Assembly (NCBI RefSeq): GCF_003024515.2
Contig: NZ_PYIX02000035.1
Coordinates: forward strand, 1 to 47,129
Reading direction: 5' to 3'
DNA from: Acinetobacter sichuanensis
GTDB taxonomy: Bacteria; Pseudomonadota; Gammaproteobacteria; Pseudomonadales; Moraxellaceae
DNA length: 47,129 nt
Shown: positions 25,978 through 33,297 of the stretch, piece after piece
Position numbering within the stretch: the stretch's first letter is position 1
Layout of the letters: every line of letters begins with the position of its first letter
The notes under the pieces: generated by a model
Databases searched by the model: none
What the model was told of the DNA's origin: nothing
The model's input: only the letters and a program-made list of their open reading frames with translations
Program-made: the position numbers and the translations under genes

Positions 25978-25993
25978 CAATGTTTTTGATTTA

Positions 25994-26022
25994 TAAATAA
26001 AAAGCCACCTAAAAGGTGGCTC
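25994..26022 (-). terminator. Terminator of acpP
   Basis: AGCCACCT / AGGTGGCT has an 8-bp stem followed on the minus strand by TTTTTATTTAT. It lies about 36 bases past the acpP stop. A separate 8-bp inverted repeat (CATAGTGA / TCACTATG, 26028-26047) sits between the stop codon and this terminator. Confidence 0.9.
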
Positions 26023-26057
26023 CAATCCATAGTGATCAATCACTATGCATTCAACGA

Positions 26058-26294
26058 TTAACCAAGTTTTTTAGTTACATAGTCAATTGCTGATTGAACA
26101 GTTGTGATTTCGTTAGAATCTTCATCAGGAATAGTGATGTCGAAGTCATTTTCAAAAGACATTACAAGTTCAACAAGGTCTAAAGAGTCAGCACCTAAGT
26201 CATCCATAAAAGATGCCTCATTTTTGATCTCTTCAGCTTTCATACCTAATTGTTCTGCAACAGCTTGTTTAATGCGTTGTTCGATATCGCTCAC
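26058..26294 (-). CDS. acpP: Acyl carrier protein
   Basis: AcpP carries growing acyl chains on a phosphopantetheine arm during fatty acid synthesis. The attachment site is S37 in GADSLD. The protein is acidic and 78 residues long, as in E. coli. I place the start at the GTG 26294, with AGGAG 7 bases upstream, giving the family-like start SDIEQRIKQAVAEQLG; the ATG five codons upstream overlaps that ribosome-binding site. It follows fabG by 85 bases and has its own candidate promoter, which fits the high level at which AcpP is made. Confidence 0.97.
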   Translation of the reverse strand: MSDIEQRIKQAVAEQLGMKAEEIKNEASFMDDLGADSLDLVELVMSFENDFDITIPDEDSNEITTVQSAIDYVTKKLG

Positions 26295-26336
26295 AGGAAT
26301 TCTCCTCATTGCTTGTGGCGGCTTTTAATTGCCGAT

Positions 26337-26364
26337 AGTTTAATTGAATATTGAATTTTTTCAA
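26337..26364 (-). promoter_or_regulatory. Candidate acpP promoter
   Basis: TTGAAA (26359-26364) and TAAACT (26337-26342) are 16 bp apart on the minus strand in the fabG-acpP gap. The predicted leader is about 37 bases. Confidence 0.42.
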
Positions 26365-26379
26365 AGTTAATACATGACA

Positions 26380-27114
26380 TTAAGCCATGTATAACCCACC
26401 ATTTACGTGTAATACTGTACCAGTGATGTAACTTGCTTTATCTGAAGCCAAAAAGCTCACAGCATTTGCAATATCTTGTGGCTCACCAAAACGATTTAAA
26501 GCTACTTGATCGCTCATTTTTTTGCGAATATCTTCACTTAACTGTTCAGTCATTTCTGTAGCAATAAAGCCAGGTGCAATACTATTGACCGTGATTTGGC
26601 GACTGCCCATTTCTTTTGCCAAGCTACGGCTGAATGCCTCAATTCCTGCTTTAGCAGCAGAATAGTTTGCTTGACCAGGATTTGCAAAATGCGCAACCAC
26701 AGAGCTGATATTAATAATGCGACCAAAACGCGCTTTAGTCATACCCTTTAATACACGTTTAGATAAACGGAACACAGCTTTTAGATGAATATTTAAAATA
26801 TCATCCCAGTCCGCCTCTGACATACGTAATAATAAATTGTCTTTCGTAATACCAGCATTATTTACTAGTACCATAACTGAACCATATTTTTGTTCAATAT
26901 CAGATACTAAGGCATCAATCGCATCACCATCACGTACATCTAAAACGGCACCTGCGCCATTTTCTGCAAAAGTTGCAGAAATTTTATCTGCACCAGTTTC
27001 AGAAGTTGCAGTACCAACCACAAAATAACCATCTAAAATAAGTTGTTGAGCAATGGCTGCGCCTATTCCTCGACTTGCACCTGTCACTAATGCGACTTTG
27101 CGTTCTTGTGTCAT
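26380..27114 (-). CDS. fabG: 3-oxoacyl-ACP reductase
   Basis: FabG reduces 3-oxoacyl-ACP with NADPH in each round of fatty acid elongation. It is a short-chain dehydrogenase with TGASRGIG at 11-18 for the cofactor, NNAG at 85-88, and the catalytic S138, Y151 and K155 (ANYSAAKAG). Length is 244 residues, as in E. coli, and the end (GGLYMA) fits the family. Its ATG overlaps the fabD stop by four bases, so the two are translationally coupled; acpP follows. Confidence 0.98.
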   Translation of the reverse strand: MTQERKVALVTGASRGIGAAIAQQLILDGYFVVGTATSETGADKISATFAENGAGAVLDVRDGDAIDALVSDIEQKYGSVMVLVNNAGITKDNLLLRMSEADWDDILNIHLKAVFRLSKRVLKGMTKARFGRIINISSVVAHFANPGQANYSAAKAGIEAFSRSLAKEMGSRQITVNSIAPGFIATEMTEQLSEDIRKKMSDQVALNRFGEPQDIANAVSFLASDKASYITGTVLHVNGGLYMA

Positions 27115-28097
27115 GCAATTTTTCCTTCTGCCACTAAAATGGCATTCAGTGCATCTTCCATGCGACTTTGTGTGTCAATTGGGAATGCTTTTTCAATGTT
27201 GGGTAAGCGTTTTGCAAGATTTGCAAGAACATTACCAGGACCACATTCTGCTACATACTGAATACCTTGATCTTGTAGGTATTGCATTGTTTTTGTCCAC
27301 TGGACTGATTCATACAGTTGCGCAGTTAATGCTTGACGTAAAGCTGTTACATCACGAGCAATTGCTGCGTTGACATTTTGTATTACAGGAATACTTGGTA
27401 GCTCAATGGCAGTTTGTTCCAAAGCTTGTGCAAACTGTTCAGCCGCAGGTTTCATTAATGAACAATGTGATGGAACAGATACAGGAAGTGCTATTGCTTT
27501 ACCTGATTGCTCTTTTGCTTGCGCCATGACTTCTTGTACCAGTGCTGCTGCACCTGCAATGACCACTTGACCATTTGCATTATAATTTGCAGCTTCAACA
27601 GAACCTTGTCCTGTTTGAGAAGCAGCTTGACACAGTGCAACCACTTGAGCATCTTCTAGCCCTAAAATAGCTGCCATCGCGCCTTCACCTTGTGGTACAG
27701 CCGATTGCATTAATTGACCACGTAAATGAACTAATTTCGCTGCATCTGCTAATGAAATTGCATTTCCTGCAACCAAAGCGCTGTATTCACCCAATGAATG
27801 ACCTGCTAGATATTTAGGTGCAACCCCACCTAAATCCAACCATACACGCCACATTGCAACACTTGCTGTAAGCAAGACAGGCTGAGTATTTTCCGTTTGG
27901 TTAAGACCTTCACCACTTTGGGCGATATTCCATAAATCAAAACCAACAGCTTCTGAAGCTTCTGTAAATGTTTCTTTTACTACACCAAACTGCTCTGCCA
28001 ATTCAGCGAGCATACCTACTTTTTGTGAACCTTGCCCAGGAAACAAAAAAGCAGTCTTTGTTGCTTGAGCAGCTTGCTCCAGTCGTTTAGCAGACAT
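27111..28097 (-). CDS. fabD: Malonyl-CoA:ACP transacylase
   Basis: FabD moves malonyl groups from CoA to AcpP. The GQGSQ loop is at 21-25, the nucleophile S101 in GHSLGEY, and the catalytic histidine H211 in VPSHCSLM. The 328-residue protein has about 14 residues more at the N-terminus than E. coli FabD (MSAKRLEQAAQATK before TAFLFPG). AAAGGA 7 bases before the ATG supports this start. In many gammaproteobacteria plsX and fabH lie between rpmF and fabD; here they are absent. Confidence 0.97.
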   Translation of the reverse strand: MSAKRLEQAAQATKTAFLFPGQGSQKVGMLAELAEQFGVVKETFTEASEAVGFDLWNIAQSGEGLNQTENTQPVLLTASVAMWRVWLDLGGVAPKYLAGHSLGEYSALVAGNAISLADAAKLVHLRGQLMQSAVPQGEGAMAAILGLEDAQVVALCQAASQTGQGSVEAANYNANGQVVIAGAAALVQEVMAQAKEQSGKAIALPVSVPSHCSLMKPAAEQFAQALEQTAIELPSIPVIQNVNAAIARDVTALRQALTAQLYESVQWTKTMQYLQDQGIQYVAECGPGNVLANLAKRLPNIEKAFPIDTQSRMEDALNAILVAEGKIA

Positions 28098-28194
28098 ATA
28101 AAAGTCCTTTCTTCATTTTCAGCTCGTTTCCGATGCGGCAATTTAACATTTAATTTAAATAATTTTAATTGCCAAATACAACAAAAAAACAAGA

Positions 28195-28226
28195 CAAAAA
28201 AAGGGAGCATAATGCTCCCATTTTTT
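28195..28226 (-). terminator. Terminator of rpmF
   Basis: GGGAGCAT / ATGCTCCC (28203-28219) is followed on the minus strand by TTTTTTTG. It lies about 36 bases after the rpmF stop, before fabD, so fabD is probably expressed mainly from its own start in the 28098-28194 gap. Confidence 0.88.
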
Positions 28227-28255
28227 CACCAAGCTTTCGCTTAATGCATCAACAA

Positions 28256-28441
28256 TTATTCAGCATCAGCTGCTTTAGCGAATAATTGACGACCACGGTA
28301 GAAACCATCTTTAGTCACGTGGTGACGACGGTGAGTTTCACCAGTAGTTTGGTCTACAGTTAATGCATTCTCGGTTAAAGCGTCATGTGAACGGCGCATG
28401 TCACGGCGAGAGCGACTTTTACGGTTTTGCTGAACGGCCAT
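28256..28441 (-). CDS. rpmF: 50S ribosomal protein L32
   Basis: L32 is a small basic protein of the large ribosomal subunit. The 61-residue protein starts MAVQQNRKSRSRRDMRRSHD (landmark AVQQNRKSRSRRDMRR), as is typical, and is of the zinc-free form: it lacks the C-terminal CxxC pairs of some bacteria. AAGGAG lies 5 bases before the ATG. It follows yceD, the usual partner, by 75 bases, and has an extended -10 promoter of its own. Confidence 0.97.
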   Translation of the reverse strand: MAVQQNRKSRSRRDMRRSHDALTENALTVDQTTGETHRRHHVTKDGFYRGRQLFAKAADAE

Positions 28442-28501
28442 GATGGCTCCTTACAAAGATCGAAAAAATGGATCAGAACAATTCGGTTGTCTTAACTCAA
28501 C

Positions 28502-28510
28502 ATTATAACA
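28502..28510 (-). promoter_or_regulatory. Extended -10 promoter of rpmF
   Basis: TGTTATAAT is a perfect extended -10 (TGn-TATAAT) just upstream of the yceD stop codon region; the -35 at 17 bp (GTAAAC) is weak. The predicted leader is about 54 bases and holds a good AAGGAG site. Confidence 0.65.
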
Positions 28511-28516
28511 CAAAAT

Positions 28517-29080
28517 TTAGTTAAGTTTACCCTTTAAACTTGCTAAAACATCAAACGGATTATCCCGTTTTTCTTCAACAATGTCCTGATCAACTGGCTG
28601 ATGTTTATGCTCACAAGCATCATGCTTAGGAGACATTGGTATCAACGTTATCAATTCATCTTCTATTAGAGAAAGTAAATCAGCAGTTGCAGGGGTATTA
28701 GTTGCGTAATCTCCCCGCGTTGTTGCTTCACTTTCGCCTAAGACGATGTAATCAGCATCCTCATCCAAGCGCTCTATCAGTGACTCATCATCGATTAAAG
28801 CTATATGGAAGTCTGAAACGAGTTCGATTTCAACGGCGTCCAAACAACGTTGGCATTCCATTGGCGCTTTCGTTTCAACATGACCATCTAACCATACGAT
28901 ACGATGATACGCATCCATTGATAGTGTACAGTCTATAATGATCAATTGATTATCAATTGACCCAACAGCTTCACGAGCGATACGAACAAAGCGAGACAAT
29001 GGCAGTGTACCTGACCATGCAAAGCCCTGTTCAGCCCATTTAAACGGCTCAATCTGTGCCGGAAAGGTTTTTGCTGACAT
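28517..29080 (-). CDS. yceD: YceD family protein (DUF177)
   Basis: YceD proteins are found next to rpmF in most bacteria and have been linked to 23S rRNA metabolism in some species; the exact role is unsettled. The 187-residue protein has the family core PMECQRCLDAVEIEL (about 93-107), with a CxxC pair, and the LIEDELITLIPMSPKH segment near 146-161. It starts a yceD-rpmF pair. The ATG at 29080 has no recognisable ribosome-binding site and lies only about 7 bases from the predicted transcription start. Confidence 0.92.
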   Translation of the reverse strand: MSAKTFPAQIEPFKWAEQGFAWSGTLPLSRFVRIAREAVGSIDNQLIIIDCTLSMDAYHRIVWLDGHVETKAPMECQRCLDAVEIELVSDFHIALIDDESLIERLDEDADYIVLGESEATTRGDYATNTPATADLLSLIEDELITLIPMSPKHDACEHKHQPVDQDIVEEKRDNPFDVLASLKGKLN

Positions 29081-29093
29081 AATTAAGGCGGCA

Positions 29094-29122
29094 ATTCTAC
29101 AAATTCATCGGTACTCTGTCAA
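29094..29122 (-). promoter_or_regulatory. Strong sigma-70 promoter of yceD-rpmF
   Basis: A perfect -35 TTGACA (29117-29122) and TAGAAT (29094-29099, five of six) are exactly 17 bp apart. The predicted start, about 29087, is only 6-7 bases before the yceD ATG at 29080. Confidence 0.8.
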
Positions 29123-29177
29123 AGATTAAGATACAATTTTGTACTTATTTAGACAGATCATTTGGGTAATTTAAGTC

Positions 29178-29840
29178 ATGCATCAGTTGCAGCCGCAACC
29201 TGAAGTCACCACTTCATTACAGTTAAACACTGATTTAACTTCAATTTCTTCTGAAAAACCAAGCCTTGTGCAACGTTTACAATGGTGTGATTTACAAACT
29301 GAAGTTCAACAGGTCGATTGGCTTATCTTACACTTTAATCTTTGGTTTTCCCACCTAAATGTGACACTTGTTCGTGGAGATTTTGAACCAGAATATTTTC
29401 CAGCAACAAAAAGTGAAGCAGCACGCATTCAATTTGCACATGGTTATTTTAATAGCGCCTTACATGAAATCAGCCATTGGAGTATTGCAGGTGAGCAGCG
29501 TCGTTTATTGCCTGATTTAGGTTATTGGTATGCACCTGATGGGCGTACAGCCGAACAGCAAGCACTTTTTGAACAAGTCGAAGTAAAGCCCCAAGCCATT
29601 GAATGGTTATTCGCCAAAGCTTTTGGGCGAAAATTTCGTGTATCACTTGATAATCTTACGGGTGAAGGCGGCGATGGCTCATCATTTAAGGATGATGTTT
29701 TTAATCAAGTACAACGTTATTTTTCAGGTGAAGCTCAACTTCCTAGAGATGCAAAACATTTCATCGCATGCATTTGCACTTGTACTCGAAGTGGCAAAAC
29801 ATTACAAAGTCATGAGTTTCAACGTGAAATGCTTGATTAA
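29178..29840 (+). CDS. epmC: Elongation factor P hydroxylase
   Basis: EpmC (YfcM) hydroxylates the beta-lysylated lysine of EF-P in E. coli. The protein carries the metal-binding HEISH (96-100) after FAHGYFNSAL, the GYWYAPDGR segment (115-123), and EVKPQAIEWLFAKAFG, all close to E. coli EpmC. The 220-residue length includes an N-terminal extension of about 40 residues. Whether this species also has EpmA, EpmB and the target lysine in EF-P cannot be seen here. It is divergent from yceD, with 97 bases between the starts, and yciO follows after 82 bases. Confidence 0.92.
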   Translation: MHQLQPQPEVTTSLQLNTDLTSISSEKPSLVQRLQWCDLQTEVQQVDWLILHFNLWFSHLNVTLVRGDFEPEYFPATKSEAARIQFAHGYFNSALHEISHWSIAGEQRRLLPDLGYWYAPDGRTAEQQALFEQVEVKPQAIEWLFAKAFGRKFRVSLDNLTGEGGDGSSFKDDVFNQVQRYFSGEAQLPRDAKHFIACICTCTRSGKTLQSHEFQREMLD

Positions 29841-29922
29841 TTTACACAAATCAACATAGTGACCTTGCAAGCGCCTATTCAAGCAAGTGATAATGAATGA
29901 AAAATATTCAGGAGAGAACAAT

Positions 29923-30540
29923 ATGTTGCATTTAAGAGTACATCCTGACAATCCTCAACCACGCCTCATTAGTCAAGCCGTCGAACGTATTCGTGCAGGC
30001 GATGTTGTCATTTATCCAACCGACGCAGCTTATGCAATTGGCTGTCAAATTGGAAATAAAAATGCCATGGAGCGTATTGCACAAATTCGTGGCTTAGGTC
30101 CAAAGCATCAATATGCCATTATCTGTGCAGATTTATCCGATATTGCCACTTATGCCAAAGTCGACAATGCCATGTATCGCTTACTTAAAGCCAATACACC
30201 AGCGGTAACGACTTATATTTTACCTGCAACAAGTGAAGTACCTCGACGTTTAATGCATCCTAAGAAAAAAACGATTGGTTTACGTGTGCCAAACAATACT
30301 GTCTGTCAGATGTTATTGAAAGAGTTAGGTGAACCACTGTTAACCAGTACTTTGATTTTACCGAATCAAGACCAACCTTTGGATGACCCTTTTGAAATTG
30401 AGCAACAGTTAGAAAAAAGAGTCGATGTTTTTATTGATAGCGGCTTAGGTACATTAACAACGACAAGCATTGTAGATTTATCAGGGGCAAATCCTGAAAT
30501 CATCCGTCGTGGTGTGGGTGATGTCAGTGCTTTTGAATAA
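29923..30540 (+). CDS. yciO: YciO family protein (YrdC/Sua5-like)
   Basis: YciO is a paralogue of the tRNA threonylcarbamoyladenosine synthase TsaC/Sua5 with a related nucleotide-binding fold; its substrate is uncertain. The protein shows the family signature from IHPDN-like HPDNPQPRLI through GDVVIYPTDAAYAIGCQIG (landmark YPTDAAYAIG), NAMERIAQIRGL, KKTIGLRVPNN and the end IRRGVGDVSAFE. I chose the ATG at 29923 (205 residues), with AGGAG about 10 bases upstream, over a GTG at 29887. It lies 82 bases after epmC on the same strand. Confidence 0.92.
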   Translation: MLHLRVHPDNPQPRLISQAVERIRAGDVVIYPTDAAYAIGCQIGNKNAMERIAQIRGLGPKHQYAIICADLSDIATYAKVDNAMYRLLKANTPAVTTYILPATSEVPRRLMHPKKKTIGLRVPNNTVCQMLLKELGEPLLTSTLILPNQDQPLDDPFEIEQQLEKRVDVFIDSGLGTLTTTSIVDLSGANPEIIRRGVGDVSAFE

Positions 30541-30849
30541 GCTGTTTTAAGAAATAATAAGTCTATAGTTTTGTTTTAATCTGAGCCGTTTTAATCTTAG
30601 CCCATATGCAAAACGCCCTTGAAGATGTAATGATTTATCCTGAACAGCCTTGGTATTTTTAATCAAATGCTGAGGTTATTTGGGATGAAAAAATATGATC
30701 TTCAAATCAAAAACTTGAATGTTTTTAAAAGCTGTTAAATGGAAGCCCCTGCGCTTTCAACTCATCTCATTGAGCAAGATGATCTACATTTATGCTCACT
30801 TTCATTTGCTTTGAAATTTAAAATGCTTCAAATCTAAATCGCTTGATCA
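30541..30849. other. Gap between yciO and the acetyltransferase gene
   Basis: No gene is recognised in these 309 bp. The plus strand holds only short frames, at about 30606-30662 (18 codons) and 30739-30837 (32 codons), neither with a good ribosome-binding site. They could be remains of a decayed gene or chance. There is no clear terminator for the converging yciO and acetyltransferase genes. Confidence 0.5.
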
Positions 30850-31566
30850 TTATTCTCTGGTTTGCAAACGCTTTTTTTGCTGACCCTTTGCATCAAAATT
30901 TTCAGAATTGAGCCAATTTTCATAAGCAATTTGTATCGTTTGCCATTCTTCATCAAGAATCGAATACCATGCTGTATTACGATTATTACCTTTAGAAATA
31001 CGATCTTGACGAAAAATACCCTCAAATTGAAAGCCAAAACGTAATGCTGCCTGTCTTGAGGGTTCATTTAAGTCATCACATTTCCATTCAACACGCCTAA
31101 AACCTTGCTCAAAACACGCTTTTAATAATAAGTAAATCGTTTCAGTTGCAGCAACACTACGTTTCATTTGATGAGAAAAATACACATTCCCGATCTCGAT
31201 CACTGCATGCTCAGAACGCTCATTCATCAGTGCAATCCAACCTAAAATCTTGCCTTCAACTTCAATCAAAAAATGTTTTGCTCCTGTAAAACCAAAATTT
31301 TTTTTCAATGCTTGTTCTAACTGAACTTGGAAGTTAAATGTCGAATATGGCAAATAAGTCCAACAAGCGTGATCTGGTTCACTTTCCATCGCTTTCCAAA
31401 GTGCTGAAAAAGCGGGCGTTTGTAAAACATCATTTTGAATAGGAAGTAAGCGTACATTGTTTCCTATTAAAATATTTTCTTGAAATTGTTTTGGCGTTTC
31501 TAGCGCTAGAGTTTTACCAATTTTTTGTCCAAATTCATTAACTTGGTGTTTTTGATAATTCAGCAT
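30850..31566 (-). CDS. GNAT-family acetyltransferase (RimJ/RimL-like)
   Basis: This 238-residue protein has the layout of the RimJ/RimL branch of GNAT enzymes: an N-terminal NVRLLPIQ strand (36-43), the central FLIEVEGKILGWIALM strands (98-113), EIGNVYFSHQMKRSVAATE, where the acetyl-CoA loop is expected, and FRRVEWKCDDLNEPSRQAALRFGFQFEGIFRQ (landmark WKCDDLNEPSRQAALRFGF). The substrate is unknown; relatives modify proteins or small molecules. The C-terminal 35 residues are polar. The gene stands alone and has no evident partner. Confidence 0.82.
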   Translation of the reverse strand: MLNYQKHQVNEFGQKIGKTLALETPKQFQENILIGNNVRLLPIQNDVLQTPAFSALWKAMESEPDHACWTYLPYSTFNFQVQLEQALKKNFGFTGAKHFLIEVEGKILGWIALMNERSEHAVIEIGNVYFSHQMKRSVAATETIYLLLKACFEQGFRRVEWKCDDLNEPSRQAALRFGFQFEGIFRQDRISKGNNRNTAWYSILDEEWQTIQIAYENWLNSENFDAKGQQKKRLQTRE

Positions 31567-31876
31567 TTTGATTTATTAACATGTAAAGGCTCTGAATTAA
31601 TATGCCTGTTTTTTATAATTTTCTCTAGTCTATTTAAATATAATTATTGATTAAAAAATCGCACCATTATCACCATAAAAAATATTCCCTATTTATTTTC
31701 AGGTTTTTTTTGTTTTTATCACACCAAGTAATTTATTCATTATGATTTTTCCATTAGAATAAGCACTCTTTATATTCAGTGCTATTCGAATATCACTTCA
31801 TCTCCCTAAACGCTGAAAAGTGAACTCCCGAATCGCCTTAACATGCCTTTGAAAATTCGCGTGGCTAAAAACGGTA
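31567..31876 (+). promoter_or_regulatory. Gap upstream of scpA, with a candidate promoter
   Basis: The gap lies between divergent genes and is AT-rich up to about 31770. The best plus-strand promoter is TTTCCA (31748-31753), 17 bp, TATATT (31771-31776), which gives a leader of about 95 bases. A 17-codon frame starting with ATG at 31842 overlaps the scpA start in another frame and has no clear ribosome-binding site. I see nothing else. Confidence 0.35.
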
Positions 31877-32668
31877 ATGACTCAAATAGTCCATAATTCA
31901 ATGGAATCGCTTCCACCCATTCGAATACTCGATGAGTGGCAAGATTCAATTCCTGAGGATTTATACATCCCTCCTGCTGCATTCGAAATTTTGCTTGATC
32001 ATTTCGAAGGACCACTCGACTTTTTGATTTATCTGATTCAAAAAAATGGTTTTGATTTACTCCAGCTTGATATTGCACCAATCGCAACCCAATATTTAGC
32101 TTATATGGATAACATGAAATCACTAAATATTGAGCTAACAGCCGATTATATGGTGATGGCTGCATTATTGGCTGATTTAAAATCTCGCCTCTTACTTCCT
32201 AAACCTAAGGCAATCAATTTAGAACAAGACCCTAAACAAGCTCTAATTGATCGTTTAGAAACATATTTAAGAATTAAACAAGCTGCTGAACGCTTGGGGC
32301 AAATGCCGATTTTAGAAAGAGATATTTTCCCTGCACAAGTTTCAATCGGGCAAACAACAAGCGTTTATGAAGGCTATGAAGCAGAAATGCTACGTGATGC
32401 CCTGTATTGTATTTTTAATCGCCCAGAACCCATCATTCATAAAATTGAACATGAACCTGTATTACTTGAAGAGCGCATCGCTTACATTGAACAAATGGCA
32501 AAATCAGGACAAGTGTTAAATTTTGAAAGTTTACTAAAATCCAACCAAGGTCGAATGGGCAGAGTTGTCACTTTTATGGCAATCTTGGAGTTGACCCGTC
32601 AACAGAAGATTTTGATCATTTCTAGTGGGCACGATGCTCCGCTTGCAATTCAAGGAGCAACGACATGA
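31877..32668 (+). CDS. scpA: Segregation and condensation protein A
   Basis: ScpA is the kleisin that bridges SMC heads in the chromosome-condensing Smc-ScpAB complex. The protein has the family core FEGPLDFLIYLIQKNGFDLL (landmark FEGPLDFLIYLI, 48-59), the TADYMVMAALLADLKSRLLLP helix (landmark MAALLADLKSRLLLP), and a C-terminal winged region with EERIAYIE and GRVVTFMAILEL. Length is 263 residues. The ATG at 31877 has no strong ribosome-binding site; another ATG at 31901 is possible. Its stop overlaps the scpB start by four bases. Confidence 0.95.
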   Translation: MTQIVHNSMESLPPIRILDEWQDSIPEDLYIPPAAFEILLDHFEGPLDFLIYLIQKNGFDLLQLDIAPIATQYLAYMDNMKSLNIELTADYMVMAALLADLKSRLLLPKPKAINLEQDPKQALIDRLETYLRIKQAAERLGQMPILERDIFPAQVSIGQTTSVYEGYEAEMLRDALYCIFNRPEPIIHKIEHEPVLLEERIAYIEQMAKSGQVLNFESLLKSNQGRMGRVVTFMAILELTRQQKILIISSGHDAPLAIQGATT

Positions 32669-33255
32669 CCATCGACCATAATAATGTGTTTAATGTAGAT
32701 GAACTTCATCACGAAGTTTTGATGCAAATTGAAGCCATTATTTTTGCAAGTGATGTACCCGTTTCCGTTGCTCGCCTAAAAGAAGCTTTTCAAAATCAAT
32801 ATTCTAAACAACAATTGCACAACTATTTGCAGCAATTGTCTGTATTACAACATGGTCGTTCGATTGAATTGATCGAAGTCGCTCAAGGATATCGTTTTCA
32901 GGTTCGTGCAAAATATCGAAATACCATTGCACAAGTTTGGCCTGAACGTCCAACCAAATTATCCCCGTCATTGTTAGAAACCATTTCAGTGATTGCTTAC
33001 CATCAACCCGTGACCCGAGCTGATATCGAGCAAATTCGTGGAGTGACAAATAATAGTCAGATACTCCGAACATTATTTGAATGGAACTGGATTAAAGAGT
33101 CTGGTTTTAGAATGCTCCCAGGAAGACCTGCGTTGTTAGTTACAACGCCTCAATTTTTAAATGCTTTTGGTCTAGTGTCTTTAGATCAATTGCCTCCCCT
33201 ACAGGATGCCAAGGAAGCTTTTATGGCATTAGATGCGCAAGCGTCTAAGTCTTAA
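32665..33255 (+). CDS. scpB: Segregation and condensation protein B
   Basis: ScpB is a dimeric winged-helix protein that binds ScpA. Family features are EAIIFASDVPVS near the start (about 22-33), LIEVAQGYRFQVR (about 72-84), and SPSLLETISVIAYHQPVTRADIEQIRGV (landmark ETISVIAYHQPVTR). The C-terminus GRPALLVTTPQFLNAFGL is typical (landmark LVTTPQFLNAFGL). The length is 196 residues. It is coupled to scpA by a four-base overlap, and rluB follows after 42 bases, a common order in proteobacteria. Confidence 0.96.
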   Translation: MTIDHNNVFNVDELHHEVLMQIEAIIFASDVPVSVARLKEAFQNQYSKQQLHNYLQQLSVLQHGRSIELIEVAQGYRFQVRAKYRNTIAQVWPERPTKLSPSLLETISVIAYHQPVTRADIEQIRGVTNNSQILRTLFEWNWIKESGFRMLPGRPALLVTTPQFLNAFGLVSLDQLPPLQDAKEAFMALDAQASKS

Positions 33256-33297
33256 ATAGGTACACTGTTGATCAATTATTTCTAAGGTTATGCTGTC

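Noticed and set aside
30606..30837. Short frames that could be a gene remnant between yciO and the acetyltransferase
   Set aside because: The peptides (18 and 32 codons) match nothing I recognise and cannot be told from chance frames.
31806..32165. 119-codon frame antisense to the start of scpA
   Set aside because: It mirrors well-conserved scpA codons and has no family likeness or ribosome-binding site.
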